NCBI RefSeq assembly: GCF_964275005.1
Contig: NC_092701.1
Coordinates: 30,433,106-30,497,105, forward strand
DNA: 64,000 nt
Origin: Diadema setosum
Lineage: Eukaryota > Echinodermata > Echinoidea > Diadematoida > Diadematidae
Reading direction: 5' to 3'
The notes beneath the pieces were generated by a model. That model worked only from the letters and a program-made list of their open reading frames with translations. It was not told the DNA's origin and did not search any database. The stretch's first letter is position 1. Every line of letters starts with the position of its first letter. A program made the translations under genes and the position numbers. Shown here piece by piece: positions 33,101 to 43,066 of this stretch.

Positions 33101-33771
33101 CCATTCATAGCCATCCAATATAATATACATATTGGCCCTAACGAGTGCAATATTCCCTGGTACTCAATGAATCAAGGCCATCCAATATATTTATTATCAT
33201 CTATACAATCAAGTAGAGCAAGCATTTGTAAACTGCACAAAATTACCCGGCTTCTACTCGTCTTTGAAGTTGACTCGGCAGTCACATCCCAGCGCTGAAA
33301 AGGGGAAACCCCTAAAACTGCGTACATGAAACAAACAACTGGCAAGATGCTTGCGCGCTTGTGAATTGTAACAAAAGCGACGCGCACTAGTAGCAAGCGT
33401 TTGCGCATTCAGCAAGCGCTCGCGCAATAGACGAGACAGCATTGAATATGGTATGATCTTGAACGGCAAGTAACAACGGTAGCCTATGGGGAATTAATAC
33501 GTTGGCCTATGCGTTTCGTTCAATATGCTCTGATATTTAACGGTAAAAATTGAGCGGACTACAATACGCGTTTTTAATGCGCCGCTAAAATGTCCTATCA
33601 TCTATATCAGAGCATATTGAACGAAACGCATAGACCAACGTATTAATTCCCCATAGGCTACCGTGGTTACTTGCCGTTCAAGATCACACCATATTCAATT
33701 CTGTCTCGTCTGTTGCGCGAGCGCTTGCTGAATGCGCAAACGCTTGCTACTAGTGCGCGTAATTTTGTTTT

Positions 33772-34079
33772 AATAGGGAGCTTTAGATTTTGGACGCGCG
33801 GACGTTCAAAGGGGAAAAAAAAAACATGATCTGGGGCCCGTTTCATAAACTTGTCATCAGTGACAAGTTGTTATAGATGTGACAAGCTACTGAAATCCTT
33901 GCATCTGATTGGCTGAGAGCAAATTTGTCATAGAAATGTGGCAGTTGTCACTAATAACAAGTTTTATGAAACGGGCCCCCGAGCGTGCGCAGTGTAATGA
34001 CCCGCGCTACTGCGCACGCTCAGATCATGTTTTTTCCCCTTTGAACGTCCGCGCGTCTAAAATCTAAAAGCTCCCTATT
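33772..34079. mobile_element. Palindromic MITE with AATAGGGAGCTTTAGATTTT termini
   Basis: The arms AATAGGGAGCTTTAGATTTT and AAAATCTAAAAGCTCCCTAT, plus GCGCGGACGTTC and GAACGTCCGCGC, pair over about 55 bp. It interrupts module X3 and itself contains a nested palindrome. Confidence 0.87.
33833..33980. mobile_element. Nested palindromic MITE with GGGGCCCGTTTCATAAA ends
   Basis: GGGGCCCGTTTCATAAACTT faces TTTTATGAAACGGGCCCC. The interior has CCTTGCATCTGATTGGCTGA, shared with 40974-41155. Confidence 0.87.
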
Positions 34080-34834
34080 GACCGATTCTGTGACGCGCTA
34101 TGTGTATTTTTTTGGCATGGGCGCAGCCATAGTGGGTGTATCAGCCGACCCCCCCCCCTCCGCACTCCCCCACCCCTCTCCCTACATTAGCACGCGCGCA
34201 GAATGAAAAACTGCTTTAGCCTGTAGGCGTCTCGTACTGAGTGCGCGAATGCTTCCTTAGTGCGCGAACCTTTGGGTGCGTTCGAACGCTCTAAAGCGAA
34301 CCAAAGCGAACTGAACTAAAGCGTACCGTACCGAACTGTGCCAATTTTGGAGCGTTCGAGCGCTCTATGGAGAAAGCGTACTCACGAGTTATTTTTAGAA
34401 AGGTCACGCTTGTTTGTAGCAAGAATGTCATTCACCCCTGGCGCTTGAACTATTTACAGCTGTCCAGAACAAAGAAAATGATGTTTTTGCATTGTGACGT
34501 ATGCGCATGATACGCGCATGCTTTACAACGAACTTTTGGTACGCTTTGGTACGCTTTTGGAGCACATCGGGAAGTGGTCCACTTTTGGCTCGGTACAGTA
34601 CGGTACGGTACACTTTAGGAGCGTTCGAATGCTCCTCTGGCGCGGGTACGGTACGGTACAGTTCGCTTTAGGAGAGCGCTCGAACGCACCCATAGTTACA
34701 AGTGCGTGTAAACATGTTACCCCGGGGTGGGGGAGAGCAGGGGGGGGGGGGGGGTCGGCTGATACACCCACTATGGCTGCGCCCTGTGCCGTAAAATGTC
34801 TGCTGCCCTCAACGAACCCGAATCGGTCAATATA
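34078..34834. mobile_element. Palindromic element around GGCGCAGCCATAGTGGGTGT
   Basis: TTGACCGATTC and GAATCGGTCAA, then GGGCGCAGCCATAGTGGGTG and CACCCACTATGGCTGCGCCC, form the outer arms, with C and G runs inside. Confidence 0.82.
34273..34692. mobile_element. Inner palindromic element with TGGGTGCGTTCGAACGCTC ends
   Basis: TGGGTGCGTTCGAACGCTC faces GAGCGCTCGAACGCACCCA. Subterminal repeats of GGTACGGTACGG and AAAGCGAAC follow on both sides. Confidence 0.83.
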
Positions 34835-35148
34835 ACGCCTGAAGAGATCCCTGTCATTTGATTGGTTGTTTGACATTGGTAATTCGGCCCATTTCACTAT
34901 GACGTCATCACCCGTGCAATTGCGGCTCCATTTACCGTGCAATTTTGGATCCATACGGTTTGCTCCATTGCGCGCTCGCTGAAAGCCTGGCACACTACGC
35001 GTTTGCAGTGTGTGTATGCGACAGCGCGCTACGCGCTAGGCTAAGGGTAAAGCGCTCAGTGAGCACTCTCGCGATCTCAGATTCTCTCTTGGTTCTTTAT
35101 TGATAAAACATCAAATGACAATGATCTGATTTAGGCGTTATATAAAAC

Positions 35149-35308
35149 AAATAAATGTTTTTCATTCGTGCTATGGACAGAATATTTCATTCGGTGAAAG
35201 ATGAAATGTAGATCCATTCAACTCGGCTGCGCCTCGTTGAATGGATCATTTAATCTTTCACCTCATGAAATATTCTGTCCATTGCACTCATAAACATTCA
35301 TTATTTGT
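35149..35308. repeat. Palindromic element with GGCTGCGCC loop
   Basis: CAAATAAATGTTTTTCATTC and ACATTCATTATTTG end the arms; GGACAGAATATTTCAT pairs with ATGAAATATTCTGTCC. The loop CTCGGCTGCGCCTCG lies at 35222-35236. Confidence 0.83.
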
Positions 35309-36450
35309 ATAACAATTCACAAGCGCGCAAACATCTTGCTGTTTGCTTGTTTCATACGCAGTTTTAGGGGCTTCCCCTTTTCAGCGCTGGGACGTGACTG
35401 CCGCGAGTCAACTTCAAAGACGAGAAGAAGCCCGGTAATTTTGAGCAGTTTATGCTTGCTCTACTTGATAGTATAGACGATAATAATTATATTGGATGAC
35501 CTTGATTCATGGGATACCAGGGGATATTGCACTCGTTAGGGTCAATATTACACTTATCTTCGATTCGTGCAATATTGGCCCTAACTCGTGCAATATTCCC
35601 TGGTATCCCATTCATAGCCATCCAATATAATATAAGTATTTTCATGCAATAAATGCATGCATGTAAAATGGTACAATATTTGATTTATACATGTACATGC
35701 AACCAATGTTCTCATTCAAGTGTGATTTTGTGTGTGTGTGCTGTATGTATGACTTTTAATGAACTGCTTACAGTGTATTTTAAACAGGCATAACGGCTGT
35801 TCCACTGTGTGCATGTATACATTGTTGGTGCAGAGAGGTGGATCAATTTGATGGGAAATGCAGAGGCAGTGGTGTAAATGTAAACAATCCTCATAATACA
35901 TTGTCAGTTAAGGGAACCACTATCTTCCTGTGAAATTATTCCTATTCCAATGCTTGATATGTTCGATTTTAATAGTCACTGCAAGTTTGAGCTAAATCGG
36001 GTAAGAAGTAAGGAAATCCTAGCTTAGCAAAGTTTAACTGTCAGTAGAGGGCATCAGACAGCTTGTGACGTATTTGTGGACATGTCTCCAAGGTTTTATA
36101 CTCATAAAATTTCACATTTTTTAACTTTACTCAACAATATTTAGCGCAACTCCTCTGTAATCCAAATATGGCACGAAGGAATGCATTTTGCAAGCGCATA
36201 TTTTGAAGTTGAACACTGTTTATAGATGTGAATCAAGAGAGAACTTTAAAATACTGACATTTTGTGTAGAAAATGAATGGAAAGGTGTCCACAAGTTCCA
36301 CCCTGAGTTAATAATGTCGCCCTATAGGTTTCATTCGTTCGTTCGTTCGTTCGAGCTGTAGCTTCCTTATTCCTTGTCCCATTTAGCTCAAATTTCATTT
36401 ATTTGCAATGAATAGATCAGATATGTCGAGCATTTGAATAAGAGCTCCCT

Positions 36451-37222
36451 TTAACCCTAATAAGGCCGGGCTTTTGGGGTATGCTAAAATCGGAGGGGGG
36501 GGGGGGGGGGGGGGCGGATTCCGCCCCCCCCAAGATCTCGGCCATCGGTGGTGCGATCGCGACGAAATTTGGCATGCGTGACACCTACGTCATAATCTAC
36601 AAGATTGTGTCATAATTTTTTTTGAAACAATCAGTTTCTAATTTCAAGTAATTAATCAGGCAAATTAAGCTCAAGATCATATTTTAGCCTGATTAAAAGC
36701 ATTAAGAGTCTACTTTTTGGTCTGTAAATCTGTTTTAGCATATTCAACGATTGTACATCACAAAAACTTCCAAAACTCATTTCGATTCTTATGTATTTTA
36801 TTGTTTTCAGAATTTCTTATGTATTTCTTTGTTTTTCAACTTTTGTTTTTTCTTTGTTTTTTCATTGGAAATTGTCACTGACCACTTTTCTACCATAATT
36901 AGCATAAAATTAATCAATGAAAGTGATTAACTGTAAAAAATAATCAGGTTTTTATGACTTTCATGACAGAGCACTGTTTTCCATAGGAAATGTACACAAA
37001 ATCACAAAATTGTGCCCGTTTTGGGGCGACATGCCGTTACAGAAATGGGCATGGCTTCGAAAAAGTAGACGGACGTTGCAAATTTAGTCTCAAAAGTTGC
37101 GCGAGACTTGAACGAAGAAAGTCAAGAAGTCTCGCGACGAAACCTTCTCACGTTACAGAATTATAGCGCGAAACGTCGGGGGGGGGGGGGCGGATTCTGC
37201 CCCCCGGCCCTGTTAGGGTTAA
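36451..37222 (-). mobile_element. TTAACCCTAA-ended TIR element, complete copy (family 3)
   Basis: TTAACCCTAATAAGGCCGGG and CCCTGTTAGGGTTAA are the ends; G-runs lie near both. About 770 bp with no open frame of note. Confidence 0.85.
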
Positions 37223-37418
37223 AGAGCCCATAGCGCGATGTTGCGATACCGTGGATACCATCCCAGGTTAGCTTCATGGACAGGCTGCTATCGGGATCTT
37301 CAAGGTTCAAGGGTATACATTGTACATGACCAGAATCCCCCTGTATCCCGGTGGGCAACCAATTAAGATTGATTTAATCTGACCACCCATGTTTGCCTGC
37401 GCTACCGGGTCTCCAGGC

Positions 37419-38137
37419 CAGTTACAAATTAGTCTGAGAGGAAAGAGAAGAATGTTACAAGCACAACAGAAATTTTGATCAAAATTGGATTAAAGGTAGG
37501 GAAGTTATGAAATCGTAAGATTCACTGATTTTTGCAAAACAGTTCCGCACCCTGTTTTATGAATAGTTGTAATTGATTACACAATTGATTTCTATGATTA
37601 AAAGTCTATGACAGCCTGTGTAGGGAGGAAATTTATAATCGATTATATCTTCATAAAATGGGGCCCTTGAACAGATGATATGAATATGCAAATGAGAGAG
37701 CTTATGATGTCATCACCTCGCCATTTTCCATTGATTGTGCATAATGGAATGATGAATATTCAATTTTCTGCCATATAAGTTTGAAATAGCATGGTACCCC
37801 GGTCTCAATACTTGTTACTTCAAAATAATGATCAGTCAGATATATTGTGAGTGGAGACCGTAGCCTGATCGCTTTGAAAAAATAGAAGAGAATGAAATAT
37901 ATGAAGATGTTACCGACAAACTATATTGCAAGTTGTGAAGCGATGACATCAACTCACTCTTTGCATATCCATACCTTGTATTGGCTGTTCAAGAAGTGCT
38001 TTCATGAAATAATAATTGGCAGTATCATAACTTGCCCAGTTGTTTATCCGATTTTGATCCAATTTTCACAAGTGTGCTTGTAAATTTTTACTTTTTCTTG
38101 TCAGATTAAATTCTTACTGGTCTGGTTCCCCTTTTAC
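37419..38137. mobile_element. TIR element, about 720 bp (family 5)
   Basis: The left subterminal GATCAAAATTGGATTAAAGG is mirrored on the right by ATCCGATTTTGATCCAATTT. AAGTTATG words follow inward on both sides. No coding frame of note. Confidence 0.6.
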
Positions 38138-38253
38138 CTCCCAGCAAAAAAGTATGCCCAAGTATTTACTGTACACCCAGCGGGTACTGCAAACACCACT
38201 GTGGAAAGGAACATGTACACAAACACAATAAAACATACATAAAGTTATACATA

Positions 38254-38290
38254 CACATACGCACACACACACACACACACACGCACACAT
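38254..38290. repeat. (CA)n microsatellite
   Basis: Short, slightly impure CA run. Confidence 0.9.
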
Positions 38291-38680
38291 ACACACAGAA
38301 GATACAAGTACATACACAAAAGTCTCGATGTGCGTGGAACTAAGTTAAATATAGTTTTACTAGCCATCCAATGTCAACACAAGCAGTTGTATTACAGAAG
38401 ATAAAGGCAAGTGTACGTATACAGTATAATGTTTCCCTCAAACAAACATATTCAACCATCGATTTTCCTATTTCAGCATAATAGTGACAGTAGTTTCTGA
38501 AGGCCACGGTGGTGTATACAATGTATACAGTGTATATATTTTTATTGCAGTACGTGACGGACGAACGTTTTTTTTTTGTCTTAAAAAAGTTATATGCGTA
38601 CACGTTGACGCCATATTATGGCATCGTAAAATCAACAATTAACCTAATCACATGAAATTCTTCCGTCGAGATGTTTTCAT

Positions 38681-38798
38681 TGCAACTGATTGACAAATTG
38701 CCCTACATCGACGTAAATAAGCACTGAATTGATCAGTCAACACTGATCAATTCAGTGCTTATTTACGTCGATGTAGGGCAATTTGTCAATCAGTTGCA
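38681..38798. repeat. Perfect 57-bp inverted repeat with 4-nt spacer
   Basis: Arms 38681-38737 and 38742-38798 are exactly complementary by base-by-base reading; the spacer is CAAC. AACCTAATCACA stands in direct orientation outside both ends (38641 and about 38798). No open frame. Confidence 0.95.
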
Positions 38799-39416
38799 AC
38801 CTAATCACAGTAGTTTCAGACAGTCGCATCGAGTGCAAAAAACGCATTAACTCACATTTTCTTGGTATTGACCCAAACATTGATTCTTTAAACAATATAC
38901 AGTGTATAAGCCATAACATCCACAGGGAATCAAGGTTACACTTGCTGCACGTACCTCATGGACTTAACGTAAATATCAAACTGAATCACTCCACTCGAAG
39001 ACAAAATTACCGACAGCCTGATGCCATGAATATTTGTCAATATTGATGAAAAGTTAACCAGCTTGACGTGGTGCTCACTGCTCGTGTAAGATTGTGGAAT
39101 GTCATTATTTTATTGTTACATTACTTCCCATGTACGATAATGTACCACAAGTATACTGAATACATAAGCCTGTATATATACATGATACACAAAATGTACG
39201 ACTCTGTCCAAGTTGCTCGCATATATTATGCTCGTACGATCCTTTAATCAATTACAGACTCATATAGAACACAGCTTCAGAGACAAACAGAAAAACGGGC
39301 TGGAGAATCTAGTCCCTCGGGATCGTGGTCCGTCCCAGGTGGCAAGCAATAGTCGGGAAACGGTATCAACCATGCATAATGTGCCATACGGAGAATGAGA
39401 TCACAATCAATTCATA
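38799..39416. other. Downstream flank of the coiled-coil gene
   Basis: Holds a possible minus-strand AATAAA (39113-39108), about 300 bp after the stop codon. No other feature seen. Confidence 0.4.
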
Positions 39417-40760
39417 TCAGTTCTCTCCATCAAGATCTTCTGTCGTAGGTCCAGGAGGATCTTCGTCTCCAACAGCTCCCGCCATAGCCTCATGCTTAGC
39501 TGCAGCCTGAGCCGCAGCGAGTCTATTTTTCCTCTTTGCTTGCAGAATCTCTTCGACGCACTTTCTGCGTCGCTCTATCTTCTTCCGAATGTCGTCGAGT
39601 TCTGCAAAGTGCCCACTCCTGAGGGCGCTGATCTTGAGCTTCTTTGCCAGGGTGTTCACCAAGAATTGCTTGCGGATATTTTCGATGTCAGCCCCTGTGG
39701 CATATGGGTCGAGTGCGTTACGACTGGCTTCCTCAAACTCAAGCATGAACTTTGTGTTAAGCATCGACTCCTGTGCCGCCACGCCATTTTCACTCTCGTC
39801 TGCAGCGCCAGGGTGTTTTTTCTGTCGCGACTCTTGCCGACTTTTGCGGTTCCCTCCGGATGTCTTCACTTTTGTTTGCGCTATTTGCGGAGGGATCCGG
39901 GTCCTTCTGCGCATGCGCATCCCGCGCACAGACTCTCCGAGATCAGGGACGTCATTAACGTAGATCGTCGAGTTTTTGCTAGACGGACTGTCTGCGCGGA
40001 AATGCGATTCAGGGATCTTGAAGCGACTGATGGGGCTAAGCCGCCTCCGGTAAACGGGAGCAGAGACATTGAGCTGCACTTTGCGAGGAGGACTGGGTGA
40101 TGCACTTCTAGTCGATGCCTCCTCTGGACTGTCTGTTCTTGGAGATGACTGTTCTATATGGTTCTCTGCATGGGCACTTTTTTCGTCTGTCATTTCTCCA
40201 AGTTCAGACGGACTCGTCACCACGGGCCTCGGAGAGTTAGGACGACTGGAATACTTTAAGGCAGACTCCTCGGACAGACTTGGGGTGTAGATGATCGGCA
40301 AGAGAGAATCTCGATGCAGAAGGAGCCCCTTCTTATTAAGTTGAGCAACCGCAGTTATCTCTGAATTGTCGTCCCCTTTCCCATTCTCGGATGTAGTAGC
40401 TGTGTAAGTCTCCTGATCTTCGTACTGCGTATCGCACTGACTATCGTCTACGTCCACACTATCGACTTCTTGGTCCTCATTCAACGGTTCCATATCCACC
40501 GCCTGCGCCTTTCGCTCGGCGACGATATCGCACTGCCTCTGGAAGATATCCACGAAACTGTTGAGGAACGTGACTTGGTCGCGATCCAGTTCTCTCTCTC
40601 GGTAAGCGCGCGAGCGCTCTAGGAGACGCAACTCGCGTTCGAGCTGCTGATTCGTCCTCCGTTCGTCGCGACGCGCTTCCCAGATAGTGCGCTGGTGGCG
40701 CTTATTGCAAAACGCTCGCGCGTCGCGACGTAAGAGCGATTCTGATTTTCCGACCGACAT
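39417..40760 (-). CDS. Charged coiled-coil protein of unknown function
   Basis: I do not recognise this protein. From the ATG at 40760 it is 447 residues. The first 90 are highly charged and helical (repeated RR, ER and LER patterns, probable coiled coil). An acidic stretch near 110-150 and a Ser/Pro-rich middle follow. The C-terminus is basic and helical (ELDDIRKKIERRRK, then Ala-rich). The frame stays open upstream to 40851, where a splice acceptor (ccacag after a CT-repeat) is seen. The reading could therefore begin in an earlier exon, with the ATG internal. A possible AATAAA for this strand lies at 39113-39108. The length of open frame and the non-random composition argue that it is real. 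Overlapping open frames on the other strand are shadows. Confidence 0.72.
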   Translation of the reverse strand: MSVGKSESLLRRDARAFCNKRHQRTIWEARRDERRTNQQLERELRLLERSRAYRERELDRDQVTFLNSFVDIFQRQCDIVAERKAQAVDMEPLNEDQEVDSVDVDDSQCDTQYEDQETYTATTSENGKGDDNSEITAVAQLNKKGLLLHRDSLLPIIYTPSLSEESALKYSSRPNSPRPVVTSPSELGEMTDEKSAHAENHIEQSSPRTDSPEEASTRSASPSPPRKVQLNVSAPVYRRRLSPISRFKIPESHFRADSPSSKNSTIYVNDVPDLGESVRGMRMRRRTRIPPQIAQTKVKTSGGNRKSRQESRQKKHPGAADESENGVAAQESMLNTKFMLEFEEASRNALDPYATGADIENIRKQFLVNTLAKKLKISALRSGHFAELDDIRKKIERRRKCVEEILQAKRKNRLAAAQAAAKHEAMAGAVGDEDPPGPTTEDLDGEN

Positions 40761-40851
40761 CCTGTGAGCAATCTCTCGCACGCTTGATTTCTTCAGAAGC
40801 AAAAATGCGATGATATGTTCCGACACGGTTTCAAAAGGTTGAGCGATGTAA
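40761..40851 (-). CDS. Open 5' extension of the coiled-coil gene up to a splice acceptor
   Basis: The frame upstream of the ATG at 40760 has no stop back to an acceptor at 40852-40853. It is either coding (an internal exon start) or 5' untranslated sequence after a leader intron. The pyrimidine tract is supplied by a (CT)n microsatellite at 40855-40887. Confidence 0.4.
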
Positions 40852-40854
40852 CTG

Positions 40855-40887
<33 letters not shown>
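40855..40887. repeat. (GA)n microsatellite serving as pyrimidine tract on the minus strand
   Basis: Read on the minus strand, this CT run ends in the CCACAG acceptor of the coiled-coil gene. Confidence 0.8.
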
Positions 40888-40889
<2 letters not shown>

Positions 40890-40973
40890 GATCGTCAGTT
40901 CATATTATCAGTATAATATGCATACGGCGTGTTTCCATAATTTGTCTATATAATTTATTATTATCTATCAGGG

Positions 40974-41155
40974 GGGCGTTTCATCAACGAGTTCGTCGGA
41001 GGTTTTCACCGACAACATTAATTTGCTATCAGCCAATCAGACGCAAGGATTTACACTGACAACTGTTAAAAGCTAATGAAATCCTTGCATCTGATTGGCT
41101 GATAGCAAATTTGTCAGTGAAAACTCCGACGAACCCGTTGATGAAACACCACCCT
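40974..41155. mobile_element. Palindromic MITE related to the GGGGCCCGTTTCAT family
   Basis: GGCGTTTCATCAACG and CGTTGATGAAACACC-type ends, with inner TCGTCGGAG and CTCCGACGA. The core CCTTGCATCTGATTGGCTGA is the same as in 33833-33980. Confidence 0.8.
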
Positions 41156-41611
41156 GATCTATCTATCTATCTATCCATCTATCTATCTATTTATCTAATT
41201 TCATTATGCAACATACACATACATCCTTGTCGTTATGCAAAATGACCATAATTAAAGAGATCTGGTTATCGTATAAATCAGGCACATGCATCATGAAACT
41301 CGTCATGACTTAGACCTGCAAAAGTCGCAGGCTTTTTGTAAGGTTGAGATATTGCAATGAGAGATGATTCGGCTGAATAAAAAAGATATGAAATAACATC
41401 TCATGCATTATCAAATCAAGAGAAACTTGATGATTTTTTTTTTTTGTAATTTAAATGTACAATTTTATGTACTTTATCCGACTTTCGTGGTCGTTTGCCC
41501 GAAGAGTGAGACAAGGAAAGTCAAGGACAGCTAAAATCTGAAGGAATGTTCGAAAGCGAGAAGCTTGGAATCGATGTTCGGCAAATTAATCAGACTTCCG
41601 TGGTGTTAGAT

Positions 41612-41616
<5 letters not shown>

Positions 41617-41657
<41 letters not shown>
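41617..41657. repeat. (CA)n microsatellite
   Basis: A CA run of about 20 repeats. Confidence 0.95.
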
Positions 41658-41658
<1 letters not shown>

Positions 41659-41879
41659 TGTAATGTTTTAACGGCGCCATGTATAATCTCATCTACCTGA
41701 TTTATTACCTATAGACCGTTATCTCGAAGCTATTTTCTAATTTATTCGCGTAGCATTAATTTGATGCTGAACAGGTTATCCTTGAAATCAAAATGGCGAC
41801 TTAGGACAGAGAAATAACCACCAAATTATTTTGCAGTTATTTTGCCCTAGGTGAGAGCCATGCATGCATGTTGTATGTG

Positions 41880-41936
<57 letters not shown>

Positions 41937-41942
41937 TATATA

Positions 41943-42106
41943 CAGGGGCGGATCCAGGGAGGACAGCAACCGGCGCACGCCCCCCCCCCCTTTATTTTTT
42001 GTTGAAACAAAAGAAATAAAAAGAAAAAAAAATGGGGGAGGGGTGCGTGCGCCCCCCTTTATTTTTGTAAACACGCCCCCTCTTTACGGAATTCCTGGAT
42101 CCGCCC

Positions 42107-42109
<3 letters not shown>
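41943..42109. mobile_element. MITE with CAGGGGCGGATCCAGG ends (copy 1), inside a TA microsatellite
   Basis: CAGGGGCGGATCCAGG faces CCTGGATCCGCCCCTG. (TA)n runs lie at both flanks (41885-41932 and 42110-42154), as if a microsatellite was split. Confidence 0.87.
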
Positions 42110-42164
<55 letters not shown>

Positions 42165-42220
42165 AGCCATATGACGTAAGTTTCACTACCCCTCCCGCGG
42201 AATGATGCGATCTTAACACA

Positions 42221-42617
42221 TTAAAGGGACTGTACAGTACTGGTTGAGGTGGGGATTCATGTTTTGAACATTCCTAAGTGAGATAATGAGAAACCTCATT
42301 ATGAAATATGAAAGACCATGTCGTTTTAAGAAGGATTCAACATTATTTTTGTTTGATGAAAATTGGTTTTCATAAGGCTGAGATATCCAAAAAAATGATA
42401 ATAATAAAAGGCGACAGGCCAAGCCTTTTATCAGGATCTCTTTGTTTCACCTTGTTTTTGGATATTTCAGCCATTTCAAACCCGATTTTTATCAAATAAA
42501 CTTTTGATACTCCTTAGAATGCATGCTCTTTGACATCTCATAGAGTGGTTTCTGAATATCTCGCAAAACGTTTTTAAGCTAAATCCTCACCTCGACTGGA
42601 ACTGTCCACACCCTTTA
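42221..42617. mobile_element. Palindromic MITE, family 6
   Basis: TIRs are TTAAAGGGACTGTACAGTAC and the complement of ATTAAAGGGTGTGGACAGTT. Its TTAAAGGG ends match families 1 and 2, although the interior differs. Confidence 0.75.
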
Positions 42618-42820
42618 ATCCACCCTTCACTTTGTATCAGTTAAAAATGAAATAACAAAATGAGAGAAATGATATAATAATATCTGCCGTCAAAACATAC
42701 CTCATACATTTTGCCACACTGCCATCGATCATGATGTGACAAAAATGACACAAAAACCAAAAATACATGTATACAGTGCTCCAAGAGCTCTTTCTATCAT
42801 GTAATTGTATATTTATGTTA

Positions 42821-43066
42821 ACAGGGCTCTTTTTAAAAGCGGGCCTTTTGACTGAAAAGACTACCCTGTTTTTAAAGAAGACTGAATAAGTAAATAAATA
42901 AGTAAATAAATAGATGAATGAATAAATACATACATAAATAAATGAATGAATGCATAAAGGAATAGATAAATAAATGAATACATACATACATACATACATA
43001 CATACATACATACATACATAAATATATAAATACATACATACATAAATAAATGAATAAATAATATAG
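42821..43066 (+). mobile_element. Retroposon 3' end with (AAAT)n/(CATA)n tail
   Basis: GACTACCCTG and AAAGAAGACTGAATAAGTAA match the same 3' region as at 11.3 kb. The tail is long and impure; long YIYMYVCM-type frames across it are spurious. Confidence 0.6.

Larger units (their letters stand above)
31522..35640. repeat. Stack of nested fold-back elements (module X and insertions)
   Basis: A module beginning GAGCATATTGAACGAAACGC and ending in CCATCCAATATAATAT occurs as X1 (32324-33124, plus), X2 (about 33125-33600, inverted, partial) and X3 (33607-33771, continued at 35309-35640, plus). The outer arm 31522-31590 pairs with about 33530-33597. No host gene is seen. Confidence 0.75.

Noticed and set aside
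34494-34993. 156- and 113-codon overlapping frames
   Set aside because: They sit on nested palindromic elements with GGTACGGTAC repeats; no conserved domain.
41160-41200. CRISPR-like or regular spaced repeat
   Set aside because: It is a plain (CTAT)n microsatellite; no CRISPR array occurs in this eukaryotic window.
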